A stretch of DNA of 64,000 bases from Mauremys mutica. Taxonomy: Eukaryota > Chordata > Testudines > Geoemydidae. The stretch spans positions 278,486,045 through 278,550,044 of the forward strand of contig NC_059072.1 of assembly GCF_020497125.1 (NCBI RefSeq), read 5' to 3'. This document shows positions 1 through 9,810 of this stretch, in pieces; positions within the stretch are counted from its first letter, which is position 1; each line of letters starts with the position of its first letter. Below the pieces are notes generated by a model that worked only from the letters and a program-made list of their open reading frames with translations, had not been told where the DNA came from and ran no database searches. Position numbers and translations under genes: made by a program.

Positions 1-480
1 AGTTTTCTGCACACAACTAATTTGGAAGACTTATACATGGAACAAAAAGATAGAATCACATGGAACATTCGTTTTCAGCTCAATACTTGTCAAATTTTGG
101 GCATACCCCAAAACTCTGACTGAATTCTAAAATGGGTGTTTTTGTTTTCTTAATTTGAAGTTTGGATTGTGTGTGTGTGTGTGTTTATCCCTTCTTTGAA
201 CTAGCACAATAATGCAATAGAGGAGTGTTTTGAGCTGTTACTGAAAGTCATTTTGAAAACATGTTAAAAGCAGCTACTTTGTCAGAATGCATGAAATTAG
301 TTATTAAAAAGGAGTATGTGAATGGGAGGAAACTTAACAACAAAGTAATGAGATGTTTGCAAACGCAGGTTAATTAAGCTTGGTTTTCTCTCTACATAAG
401 CCACCATTTATGTTACGAATATATAACTGGTTCCAATATGTTGGAGATGCTTTATTACTATTTGTAATCTCATTTGTTAT
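1..480. other. Unannotated AT-rich stretch
   Basis: No coding frame, RNA gene or recognisable transposon was seen. It contains a short (TG)n run at 169-184. Confidence 0.6.
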
Positions 481-715
481 CCTTAGCATGCTTATTAACT
501 TCCAAAGCAGGAAGGCTGGTTTTGTGGTTAAGATATAATGTATGCTGTATGTACCTTGCTTTGCCCAGCTTCCTGTGATCTCAGACTGGTCACTGGATTA
601 CTCAGTGTTGTGGGGATAATTCTGTTAGATTTAGTGGGGAAGGTATAGATTGTCTCTTCTCATGTTTGTAAAGAGCCTAGGACAAAGGGGAATATGATCT
701 AGACATCACTGTAAT
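480..715 (+). repeat. Degenerate CORE-SINE/MIR-like tail
   Basis: The stretch around 660-715 has the order 'agattgt...tttgtaaagagcctag...tgatctag...cactgtaataata'. That is the decayed form of the common reptile SINE tail, which describes a 'tgtacagcgcctagcacaatg' core followed by a 'gtaatac' end. The 5' part is too diverged to place a tRNA head. The call rests on memory of the family. Confidence 0.45.
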
Positions 716-761
716 AATACTCAAGTGGCCACATGAACAGCATTATGATTATATTTATTAG

Positions 762-1145
762 AGCTGTCAAATGATTAAAAATAATTGCAATTAATCACAA
801 GATTTAAAAAAAATAGTTTAATTAATCACATTTTTAATCATGCTGCTAGAGAGTAATAGAATAGCAATTTAAATTTATTATAAATATTTTTGAATGTTTT
901 TCTATATTTTCAAATATATTGATTTAAATTACAATACAGAATACAAAGTGTGCAGTGCTCACATTATATTATTATTTTTATTACAAATATTTGTACTGTA
1001 AAAAGATAAAATAAATAGTATTTTTCAATTCATGTCATACAAGTACTGTAGTGCAATCTCTTTATCATGAAAGTGCAACTTACAAATGTCGAATTACTTT
1101 TTTTTTACACAACCTTTACATACAAAAGCAAAACAATGTAAAATT
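762..1145 (+). mobile_element. Non-autonomous hAT-like element, terminal half
   Basis: It starts with 'gagctgtcaaatgattaaaa' and runs through a block of ATTAATC/TTAATCAC motifs. It then matches the AT-rich body I recall for a very abundant reptile element, with landmarks 'gtgtgcagtgctcac', 'tgtagtgcaatctctttatc' and 'acaatgtaaaatttt'. No coding capacity is seen. The next part of the same family, at 1160-1325, lies in the opposite orientation. The family name is uncertain, but the identity as an interspersed repeat is fairly sure. Confidence 0.7.
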
Positions 1146-1159
1146 TTAATGCAAGTCAT

Positions 1160-1325
1160 AGCATGATGGGGCATACGAATGGTAAGCAAATCTTAAATGG
1201 GAATATCTTGCAACCTCGGCTACAACAGTGCCATGTGAATGCCTGTTCTCACTTTCAGGTGACATTGTAAATAAGAACCAGGCAGCATTATCTCCCTTAA
1301 ATGTAAACAAAGTTGTTTATCTCTT
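1160..1325 (-). mobile_element. Inverted internal piece of the same hAT-like element
   Basis: Landmarks such as 'cactttcaggtgacattg', 'ggcagcattatctcc' and 'aatgtaaacaaagttgttt' belong, from memory, to the internal part of the element that begins at 762. Here they read in the opposite direction to 762-1145, so the copy is rearranged (an inversion, or two abutting insertions). Confidence 0.55.
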
Positions 1326-1374
1326 TGGGGTATCTTTACTTATTCCACATAACACTAATTGATGATGCTATATA

Positions 1375-1419
<45 letters not shown>
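1375..1419. repeat. (AAT)n microsatellite
   Basis: About 15 nearly uninterrupted AAT units. Confidence 0.95.
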
Positions 1420-1420
<1 letters not shown>

Positions 1421-1869
1421 GGTAAATAGTCATTACTTTCCTTTGTCTTCAGTGTAATGTGATAACATGACTCACTAATTATGAATCTTTTTTTTTACTA
1501 TTCAAGCAGATATAGAAGCTTTGGTATAAATCCCTAGTTTCGGGGCATTTTAGCACTATTTTTGTGCAGCTTGGGTTTAGATTTAATATTGGTGAATGAC
1601 ACTAAAGCAACTTCTGAGAGCAGCAAGAAAAATGGGAGGAATGGGAATTTATTTTAAATAAATATTTACTAGTGAGTTCTGATCTAATTTTAATTTTTTT
1701 TTAATTTCTACTGAACAAAATCTATGGGACTCATCCTTCATTCCTTGTGCACTCAAAATTCCCACTGAATTCACGGGAAATGTTGGATGCAAAAGAAAAG
1801 GATAAGATTCTATATAGACAAAACACTTTACATCTTAGATGGTTAAAGATTGACATATAAATTAGAGCC

Positions 1870-1990
1870 TGATTTACATAGGTGAGCAACCACAAATTCC
1901 ATTGACTCTAATGTTCAGTGTTTCTGAAAATTCAGACCCCTATATTTAAGTGTTTAAATATGGAATTGGGTGTCAAATTTTTGGAATCCA
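1870..1990 (+). repeat. Copy of the 'TCAGGCCACTTATTTAGGTGCCTAAATA' MITE-like family (diverged)
   Basis: The order 'tctgaaaattcagaccc..atttaagtgtttaaatatggaattgggtg' matches the palindromic turtle repeat also seen near 9.7, 40.8 and 42.1 kb. This copy is short and old. Confidence 0.45.
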
Positions 1991-2019
1991 GATTTATAAA
2001 AATGGCCTAAATAATTTGC

Positions 2020-2115
2020 CTAAGATCACAAAAGGAGCTACAGTGCTGGGAATACAAGCAAGTGTTTTGACTCCCAGTTCTCTGCTTTAGCCACTAGAAT
2101 TTCACTGGCCATTGA
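2020..2115 (-). repeat. MIR/CORE-SINE-like fragment
   Basis: The order 'aatttgcctaagatcaca...tgggaatacaagc...gactcccagttctctgctttagccacta' follows the classic reversed MIR layout: the 'gcccaaggtcacacag' core, then 'gactcccagtcctgtgct', then 'aaccacta' from the tRNA-like head. Confidence 0.7.
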
Positions 2116-2459
2116 CTTTTACCCACCATAAAGGATAAATACTACTATGCAACATAATAAGTTGGATGAGGGCTTTGGGTTAGACAGAGCCACAAAATGA
2201 TTTAAGCAGCTCATTACCACTTTAAGTCTGAAATGTAGCTCCTCAGAATCCCTGCCACCTAACCTTGTAAGCATCTAAAGTCCCCTAGGCACTTTTATTT
2301 CTTCTGGTGGGCATCCACAAAGCCACCTAAGTCCTGTTGCTACTGAGCTGCTCGGTAGTAAGCCCTGGGGGGATTTTCAGACTGTATGTTCATCTGCACG
2401 GCCCAATCTAGTATGCATTCTCAGAGCACACTTAACCAAAACAAAATACAGCCAAGGAG

Positions 2460-3260
2460 ATGATGGCAGTTTCTTCCTGTATACAAAATAGCCTGAGTGG
2501 TTAAAGGACTCAGGGGGATGTGGGAGATGCAGCTTCAAATACCCAGCAAACCTGATTTTAAGTAGGAACTTGAACATAAGTATCCCACCTACCCGGGGAG
2601 GGGGGTGCCATAGCCACTGAGCTATAGGGTATTATGAGGTGGGGTCTCTCTCAAGTTGAAGCTGTTCTATTTTGTGTGAACTACATAAAAAATTAATGGG
2701 CCCCAAAGTAAGTTAGAATGACTCTATAGCCCACTGGTTAACACAGAGAGATACAGGTTCCAGTCCCTGCTCCAATTAATAGTTAAGTGTGGGTTTTTAA
2801 CCTGGGTCTTTCACAACCCAGCTTAGTGTTCTAAACATTGAGTTAGTGGGTATAAGGACACTGCCACCTCCTTATATATATATACCAAGCCAAGTCAGCC
2901 CTTGCTCTCTCTCTCAACTCTTGGTAGCTAACTCCGAGAGAGGGATAATGGCTATGAATCCCAAGCAGAAATAGGCACCTCCCTCTAGCCTGAAGTTACA
3001 TACCTAAGTCCCTTTGCAGGGTGGGACCCAAACCCAGCCCTTCTCCTTTCTACTGGCTAGCTTAGGCGACTCCCTCATTAACTTGTTGGCTTCTTTCAAT
3101 CCCATAGGTACATGTCTAACTGTCCCCTTGCTCTGAATGGGGAGCTCAAGTGCCTAACTCAGGGCTCTGAATTCCAGTGGGTGGCAGGTACCTAAAGTTA
3201 GCCACTGCAACATTGAGCCTAAGTCCCCTTTATGGATTTTAACCTTTAGGTGTAATTAAT
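2460..3260. repeat. Cluster of tRNA-derived SINE fragments, both orientations
   Basis: At 2487-2550 (+) there is a tRNA-like head with a box A-like 'tagcctgagtggttaa' and a box B-like 'cttcaaatacccagc'. A reversed head lies near 2600-2640 ('agccactgagctatagg'). A further plus-strand head lies at 2715-2765 ('tagcccactggttaa' then 'ggttccagtccctgct'), and another reversed one near 2800-2860. The stretch to 3260 carries the 'ctaagtcccctttatgga' type of tail. These are old, truncated copies and not functional tRNA genes, since the cloverleaf arms do not pair. The exact number of insertions cannot be settled by eye. Confidence 0.6.
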
Positions 3261-3800
3261 TATGTGCTACATTGGCTACTTACCAAATACTGTAGGTGTT
3301 TTGACAGTTTCTCAAAATTTAATGTGCAATTAGAAACAGGCACCCTTATGCATTTCTCCATATCTTAATCAGTCATATTGTCACAGGGCCCACCCACTAT
3401 TAAAGCACCTCCTCCTGGTTGCTTAGGGATTAGCTCTTCACAGGTCCAATGCCCCCTTCTCTGGATTCTTCTGCCTGGGGTCTCTCTCTTTCTCTGGGAG
3501 TCAGGGTGCTCCTTCATGACTAAGCTATCTGACCAGGTCAGTATAGTATTTCCCTTCCAGGGTATCAAAGTCCACTATACAAAATGGCAGTCTTCCCTTA
3601 ATTGTCCTGACCATGAAATTTCTCCTGCAACTCGTAGGGAAAACTCTGCCTGCCCTCTACTGTGGGTTCCAGTTCAGTCACCCTATATCTAGCTATGGTG
3701 GCCTGCTTACTCCCAGACCATGTTACTCTTCCTCTGGACTCCTTCCTACATCTTCCTATTTCTCAATTCTACCTTCTGGCTCCCCACCTCTCTGGGTTTA
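3260..3800. other. Unannotated
   Basis: There is no recognisable gene. Short overlapping frames on both strands at 3365-3885 lack conserved motifs and are not credible coding sequence. Confidence 0.5.
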
Positions 3801-4200
3801 CCAGGCCAAATCAAGGCTGCCCAGAGGATACAGGGGACCTGGGGTCTTCGGCAGCAAGGGGCCCCCGCCGCCAAATTGCCACTGAAGACCCAGCACTTTG
3901 GCGGCAGGTCCCGGGCAGAAGGACCCCCCACTGTGGGTCTTCGGGACACTTCGGCGGCAGGTCCTGGAGCAGAAGGACCCCCTGCCGCTGAATTGCCGCC
4001 GAAGACCCGGAGCGGAAAAAGCTCCGGGGCCCTGGGCCCTGCGAGATTTTTCCGGGGCCCCCGGAGCGAGTGAAGGACCCCGCTCCAGGGGTTCCGAAAA
4101 ACTCTCGTGGGGGGGCCCCTGTGGGGCCCAGGGCCTGGGGCAAATTGCCCCACATGCCCCCCACTCTGGGCGGCCCTGGGCCAAATACCCTCTTCGCAGG
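3800..4200. repeat. GC-rich interspersed repeat with internal tandem units
   Basis: This GC- and CpG-rich block sits in AT-rich surroundings. It has several diverged copies of a roughly 35-45 bp unit built on 'gccgccgaagaccc' and 'ggcggcaggtcc..gcagaagga' at about 3840-4010, then a G/C palindromic tract to about 4190. The longest open frames here (up to 187 codons, both strands) are by-products of low stop-codon density in GC-rich repeat. I recall similar units scattered through turtle genomes but cannot name the family. Confidence 0.65.
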
Positions 4201-4690
4201 GAGTATCTGCAGGATCCTGGCACTTTGGTCCCACACACACCTCCTTTCTCCCAGGGAGTAACTGCAGACAACTGCAGCCTGCAGCCCCTTTTCTATTATC
4301 AGCTTCCATGCTTTATAGTAGCTCCACCTGTTCCTGCACAGGTAAGCTTCTCTGAATTACAGCTTTCCTTTCAGCATAAATCTCCCGCAGTTTGCAGACT
4401 AATAAATTAATTGGCCAATTTATCCTATGTTAATCCTTCCAGGGGCAAGTGTGGGGAGCACAACCCATCACACATGTATGCAATATTTAGAATTTATGGT
4501 TTCATTACGGAGAGTGCAAACCAGCACTGATGTGCAGAGAACATTCACAATCATAAAAAATGCCAGCAATGCTAGAGACTTTTTGTCCACTAATATTCAC
4601 AATTCAACCTTCCAGTTTCTGACTTTCAAGATGATAACAGTTTGCACAGTGACAATTTCCCTTTCCAACGCATCACTATTCAAATATAAC
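4200..4690. other. Unannotated
   Basis: Nothing is clearly recognisable. The part from about 4480 to 4690 may be the decayed 3' flank of the hAT relic that follows. Confidence 0.4.
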
Positions 4691-5880
4691 AGTCCAATCA
4701 CCTTGCCAACCAGCTCTTGATGCTAATTGTCCTGAAGTGGGTGAAACAAACTTCACTGTGGCTCAACTTCTCTACATCTTTATTTTTTTTTAAAGTGATC
4801 AGCATACACATCTGCATGGAGCAGTTCTGTGTATTTGTCAGTTTATTTTTATTTTCTTTATACTTCTCTGTGTTGTTTTCACGCTGTAATGTGAAGTACT
4901 GTAATGCCAAAGACTTGAGATACTGTGATATTTGCTTTTTCATCTGTGTTATCCACAAACCCAACTTCACTTTAAATGATTCATCACACTTACCATGTGT
5001 GTAATATCCTTTTCTTTCCCCTTCAGTTCTTGCCTTGGTTCATTCATCTTTTTTTCAGTAAGGTTGATCGAGAATGCAAAGTCAAGGAACCATGCCTGTT
5101 AGAAAGCTCATCACATTTTTCATTTCTTGATCCCAAGAATATTCTGATCTCTGATAAAAGATCAAAACACCTTTTCAAAACTCTACTGTAGCTCAGCTAC
5201 CTCATCTCATTTTGCAGAATCACATCTTCACAGGCTGCCTCAAGTTCATCAAATAGATTTTGATGCAGAAGGCCTCTGACTTGAGTGGAGTTAACATTTT
5301 TTACCGCTAATCCCTTAACATTTGTCAAGTCTATCACTTTTCCTCTGAGTGCTTATTGATGATGAGCAATGAAGCCTTGGATCCAAACAGAGCTGGTGCT
5401 CCATCTGTTGTTATAGAAACCAGTTTTGTCATCGTTACTTTCCGTTTAATAACATACTTAATTATCTTCCTCTCTTGTTTCCTTTTAAACAATAGTGTCA
5501 TCAAAATGTCTTCATTTTACTGCTGATCTCAAATACCATATGCACAAATATCACCATTTGAGCCATGTCAATGACATTGATTTGTCAAAAATTCATGCTG
5601 ATTTAATTCTTTTTAAACTGTGAACAAATATCTTCTGGCAGTGATTTTACTCCTCTACCCACAATATTTTCATCAGTTGCATGATATTAGTTCTATACAT
5701 AATTTCTTTCTTCTTTTGGAACTTTGTGAATGCTTCCATTGCTTCTTCTTTCACAATCATACAGTTAACAAAAGTCTTCCTTTGTCATGCAAGCACATTT
5801 GCAACCTGAAAAGATGTTTCACTGGTATACTTTTTAATGGTATAAATATGATTTAGTCAGTTATCAAAGAAAATGCATAT
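4690..5880 (-). pseudogene. Decayed hAT transposase (GTF2IRD2/ZBED-like Charlie group)
   Basis: Read on the minus strand, with many stops and frameshifts, the fragments keep the order of an hAT transposase. Around 5800-5700 is the 'FQVANVLA' / 'VNCMIVKE' segment. At about 5610-5540 is 'VIDMAQMVIFVHMVFE'. At about 5430-5370 is 'LVSITTDGAPALFGSKASLL', which holds the catalytic-core TTDGAP block. Then come 'LLHQNLFDELEAACEDVI' and 'VLKRCFDLLSEIRIFL' (about 5270-5110) and 'LGLWITQMKKQISQYLKSL' (about 4965-4900). This is the RNase H-like DDE fold with the helical insertion typical of hAT proteins, including those domesticated as GTF2IRD2 and ZBED genes. No intact frame exceeds 90 codons, so the copy is dead. 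Terminal inverted repeats were not located. Confidence 0.85.
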
Positions 5881-5884
5881 TATT

Positions 5885-6331
5885 CATCTGAAGATTGTTA
5901 TTTTTAGGAGATTCCTTCTCACATTTCTGTTTTTTTGTTTTTGTTTTGTTTGGTTTTGGTGACATTGGTGTGGCATAGGAGATGTGCATACTTGTCTCTA
6001 ACTATAGTGAACAAAAAATCACTTTCTCATTTTTTTAATCAAAATGATAACTTTCTGAGTATTTTTCCCCCAAAGGTAGAGCTAAGTTATTTGTGATTAT
6101 GTTTGGTTGGGTTAACTCCAATCTAACATTTTCCACCACTTCAGTCTTCGTACCCTTCCCCAACTCATTCCTGGGGTGCAGATAGGGGGAGTCTCTCTCT
6201 GCTACTGAATAACCTTCTCTCATTCTTTTGATGAGTGTAATAGGGAGTGGTAGGTAGCTGAGCAAAGGGTGAGTGCTTCTTTACTCTGTTCTGTCTCCAT
6301 AGTTGTTCCTCTCTTCACCCCTGTACATTGA
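5885..6331. other. Unannotated
   Basis: AT-rich sequence with a GTTTT-rich tract at about 5930-5965. No gene or named repeat is visible. Confidence 0.5.
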
Positions 6332-6339
6332 ATCTATGG

Positions 6340-6537
6340 CACGGGTCGGAAACCTCTGGCATGTGGCTCGTCAGGGTAAGCACCCTGGCGGGCCGGGCCA
6401 TTTTGTGTACCTGCCACGTCGGCAGGTTCGGCCAATCGCAGCTCCTACTGGCCGCGGTTCGCCATCCCAGGTGCTTTTTCCCTCCACCCCCATTGGCCTG
6501 GGATGGCGAACTGTGTGCCAGAGGTTGCCGACCCCTG
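6340..6537. mobile_element. Non-autonomous hAT MITE (CAGGGGTCGGCAACC family)
   Basis: The terminal inverted repeats are CACGGGTCGGAAACCTCTGG on the left and CCAGAGGTTGCCGACCCCTG on the right. The element is flanked by a perfect 8-bp duplication, ATCTATGG, at 6332-6339 and 6538-6545. An 8-bp duplication with CAGGGGTC-type ends is diagnostic of hAT transposition. The body is GC-rich with no coding capacity. This 198-bp copy is shorter than the palindromic 334-bp copy at 59976 and appears to have lost part of the centre. Confidence 0.93.
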
Positions 6538-6545
6538 ATCTATGG

Positions 6546-7529
6546 CTATTCCTAAATAGAATAGCAATAGCTGGAGAATTTCATTGCTTAAACCCGAAGA
6601 GCTGTTTATTCCCTCCCCCCGCTCCCTCCGATTTGGTTTCCCTTTCACCCATCACCACATCCTGCTACACAGAGAAACCATAGGTGCTGCAGGAAAGACT
6701 CACTCAGTTTTGCACCACCTGATGGGGAAGAGGAAGCTGCTGATGACACACTTTAAAAAGTCTCATGATCTACTGATGGATTATTAGGTATTATTGCTAT
6801 GTAATGCTCCTTCCTTATATCATGTAATCCTATATTTGTATTTTACATTATTTTGTCTCCCCTTTATTGTGATAGAGTATGATACAATACATTATTTCAT
6901 CTTTTTAAAAAAGATTATTTTTACTCTCTGAATCTGCTCAATACATATGCTGTAGAGGTGCATTTTTTAAACTAATCCAGGAGGGTTTTCATTCATTCAT
7001 TCATTCCGCTGATGTCATTGAGACTTGATCAGCTAAAATAGTGGGGTTTTTTCTAAAAAAAATCTGTAATAAATTGTGTAAGAAAGAGATGTTCAAAGTC
7101 ACAAAGGAGAGCAAGGTTCCCCATTGTGATGGACTTTCAATGGGAATTGGTTATCTAACTTCCTGTTGTGCCTTTCGAAAACTCACTGTAAATACATTTG
7201 CCAGTCAACATGAAACTTGTAAATTATGCCAGTAATAATGTGCTTATTTGCTGCAATTGGTTTCTTATTGAACTCTACAATATAGGCTAAGCTATTTACG
7301 TAACATTGCATATGTGTTAGAATGGTTGGGCTTGATCTTTCCTTCCTTCTTCAACAACATTTCCACTGAGGTCAGTTTTTTTAATTAATAGGTGCTTACC
7401 TTGCAGCTTTTCAGATCGCATATAAGTGATCTTTCCTAAATAGAGCCTCAAAGACAACATTCTAAATTGTTGTATACTTTTGAAAGAGAAATGAAAAAGC
7501 AGGTTGTTCTACTGGCCTGAGAGGAGAAG
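6546..7529. other. Unannotated AT-rich stretch
   Basis: Contains a short (ATTC)n run at 6990-7006. No gene or named transposon is seen. Confidence 0.5.
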
Positions 7530-7625
7530 TAAGTAGTTCTTGTATCAGAGGGGTAGCCGTGTTAGTCTGGTTCTGTTGAAGCAGCAAAGAGTCCTGTGGC
7601 ACCTTATAGACTAACAGACGTTTTG

Positions 7626-7663
7626 CAGCATGAGCTTTCGTGGGTGAATACCCACTTCTTCAG
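7626..7663 (-). ncRNA. Hammerhead-ribozyme-like core, left arm
   Basis: Read on the minus strand: CTGAAGA (matches CUGANGA), one extra A, a 6-bp stem GTGGGT/ACCCAC with an ATTC loop, GAAA, then GC-TCAT-GC as a minimal stem III ending in TG. Penelope-like elements are known to carry minimal hammerheads with very short stem III. The base at the expected cleavage position is G, where the rule is 'not G', so this copy is predicted to be poorly active or inactive. Confidence 0.55.
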
Positions 7664-7681
7664 ATGCAGATTCCCTTGCAT

Positions 7682-7719
7682 CTGAAGAAGTGGGTATTCA
7701 CCCACGAAAGCTCATGCTG
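7682..7719 (+). ncRNA. Hammerhead-ribozyme-like core, right arm
   Basis: Exact mirror of the motif at 7626-7663, now on the plus strand: CTGAAGA, extra A, stem II GTGGGT-ATTC-ACCCAC, GAAA, short GC-TCAT-GC stem III, then TG. It has the same unfavourable G at the cleavage position. Confidence 0.55.
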
Positions 7720-7780
7720 CAAAACGTCTGTTAGTCTATAAGGTGCCACAGGACTCTTTGCTGCTGCTAAGTAGTTCTTG

Positions 7781-9650
7781 ACTCTGATTTCTGTTCTTGA
7801 CCATGACACTGACATTTTTTCCAGGCTTGGACAGTTCATGTAATTTCTCTTTGGCTTAGTTTTCTAAACTGTAAAGCAGAAGAAAATAATAATTACTTAC
7901 GTACTTCAAAAGTCTGCTGTGAAGATTTTATAAAGACATAGTTAACAAATGCTTCAGGTTGAATTCAAACTTAGGCAGAAATCGTAACTGTACTGGTTAC
8001 ACTCACTTCACGCTGGGAAAGTTATCTTTGCAACCATAACTTCTAGAAAAAAATCTTTTATTTTTTTAATGTCAAGAATCTGAAGTATGTTCTAGAGCAA
8101 AATCTGCAGCTGCCCTAATTATTATGAATAATTATTATTAATGTAGTATTCTGGAGCCTGATGTTTCTGTTCATATCCATCCAAAATTCCCAGTGGTTTC
8201 ATTGGGATTGACATCTACAGAGTGACTGAAATCCCAGCCCCATTGATGACAGTGGGCGTTCAATAGGAGGAGGGCTTAGTTCATAGTGAAGTTGTTCCCC
8301 GGGGAAATGGGAAACCCGCCCTCAATCTTTGAGGGTCCGACCATAATATGAACTAAATAAATATGGTTGTACACAGCTTCCTTATTCAAATTATATTAGG
8401 AGCTTAATTATACTTCTATTAAAGTTAAAGGCAAAAATTCATTCTCAATTACTTCAGTGAGAGAAGAATCAAATCCAATGAGAAACTGAAATTTATTAAA
8501 AGACCAAAACAATAGGGAGTTTAGCAGGCCCATAATTTGATCCTTATTTTATTAAACCTAACATATGTTTGAGAATGAGTGGGTGTGCATATCCAAGGGG
8601 AAGTTTGAGAAATTTTCAGAAAATACGTCTTCTGTACTAATTTCTGTGTTAAATCTTAGAAGAATTAAGCAGAGATTCCCAAGCAGTTTCAATGTTCAGT
8701 ACCAGAAATTACTCAGAATATTCTCATGGGTTTTATACCAATCTCATTTATTTCCAAGGATCTCTCTCTCTCTCTTCAAATAAATGTCACCAGTATTTTA
8801 GGCATGATCAGGTTTGCTTTCACAACCAAGCATTCTGCTCTGTTCAACAAATATAGATATTCTCTTTCCAAAGAAAATCCAACTCTCTACTAATGTTTGA
8901 GTTTCCCTTTATATCGCTATGGGAGCTCAGGGCCATAACACAGCACAGTTCCTTATTCCTGTTCTTTTCTGAAGAAGTCTGTAATAAGTCCACAATGCTA
9001 CAGAGACACTAGTAACCTTTACTGATTTTTCTGACAGTAGTTCTTAATGTCTTTTGGGGGGACTGTTGTGGGGGACTGGTGAGTTAATTCTGCATATTGT
9101 GACATGCTACTATGCAAAGGATCTGTATCTTCGGGGAATTTATAATGGTGCTAACTACAGAGAATATGAACACAAATTTGTTGACTCCTGGAAGTTATAA
9201 TAAGCATGAGCAGATTGTACTGAGGTAATTCAAAGTAAGATTTGATGTGCACTAAAAATACTTTAAATTCACATTGCACAACAAGGGCTTTGCCACAATG
9301 ACAAATACAAGTGTACTCCCTGTGAACCTGGAATAGAATTTAAAATGAAAGCATCTTAAATCAGTTGTCTGATGCAAACCATAGTTTGCCATTCCATCAG
9401 TTCAATCATGTTTATCTATCCCAGAACTCTTGTGTGCCTCCACCTCCACATCCACTGGGTAAGGAAATAAAGTATATTGCACCTTGTAAAGAGCAAGCTA
9501 ATTCTTTCTTCCTCCACCATGATGTCTATGGCCAAAAATGTGCATGTTAATTAATAATTTAAATATATGTATTGTTTCTAGGTATCATATATCCAATGAG
9601 TATTCAGGGCCATGTCCTCAGCCTTGCCGAAGGTGCTTTGTATTGCCAGA
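7781..9650. other. Unannotated
   Basis: No gene was seen. The stretch at 8150-8275 ('gtggtttcattgggattgac...cattgatgacagtggg') resembles the 'ccattgacttcaatggg' class of short palindromic repeats but is too diverged to call. Confidence 0.45.
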
Positions 9651-9654
9651 GTGG

Positions 9655-9810
9655 CACATAGGGACCTTAAACCTGACTTAAATGGGTAACTGAGAATTTG
9701 ACTGGTGTGGGAGAATGGGACTTCAGTGGTGCTTCTGGGTGCTGAATACTTTTGAAAATCAGGCCACATATTTTGAAGCCTAAATAAGGATTTAGGAGTC
9801 CAATTTCAGC
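9655..9810 (+). repeat. Copy of the 'TGAAAATCAGGCCAC..TTTAGG' MITE-like family
   Basis: The order 'gtgctgaatacttttgaaaatcaggccacatatttt..agcctaaataaggatttagga' matches the family also present at 40758 and 42085. Confidence 0.65.

Larger units (their letters stand above)
7543..7767. mobile_element. Penelope-like fold-back insertion with an 89-bp perfect palindrome
   Basis: The insertion begins with 'tatcagaggggtagccgtg' and is flanked by a perfect 13-bp duplication, TAAGTAGTTCTTG, at 7530-7542 and 7768-7780. Within it, 7580-7668 and 7677-7765 are perfect inverted repeats of 89 bp separated by 8 bp, so a transcript would form a very long hairpin. The sequence is the terminal repeat of a Penelope-like retroelement that I recall as abundant in turtles. 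Each arm carries a hammerhead-like core, annotated separately. There is no coding capacity. The exact match between arms suggests a recent insertion or arm-to-arm gene conversion. Confidence 0.85.

Noticed and set aside
2487..2765. tRNA genes
   Set aside because: These are tRNA-like SINE heads with poor arm pairing and deletions.
3746..4309. Large open frames on both strands (up to 187 codons)
   Set aside because: They lie in a GC-rich repeat with tandem units. Overlapping frames in most phases with Pro/Gly/Arg-rich products are typical of low stop density, not of coding.
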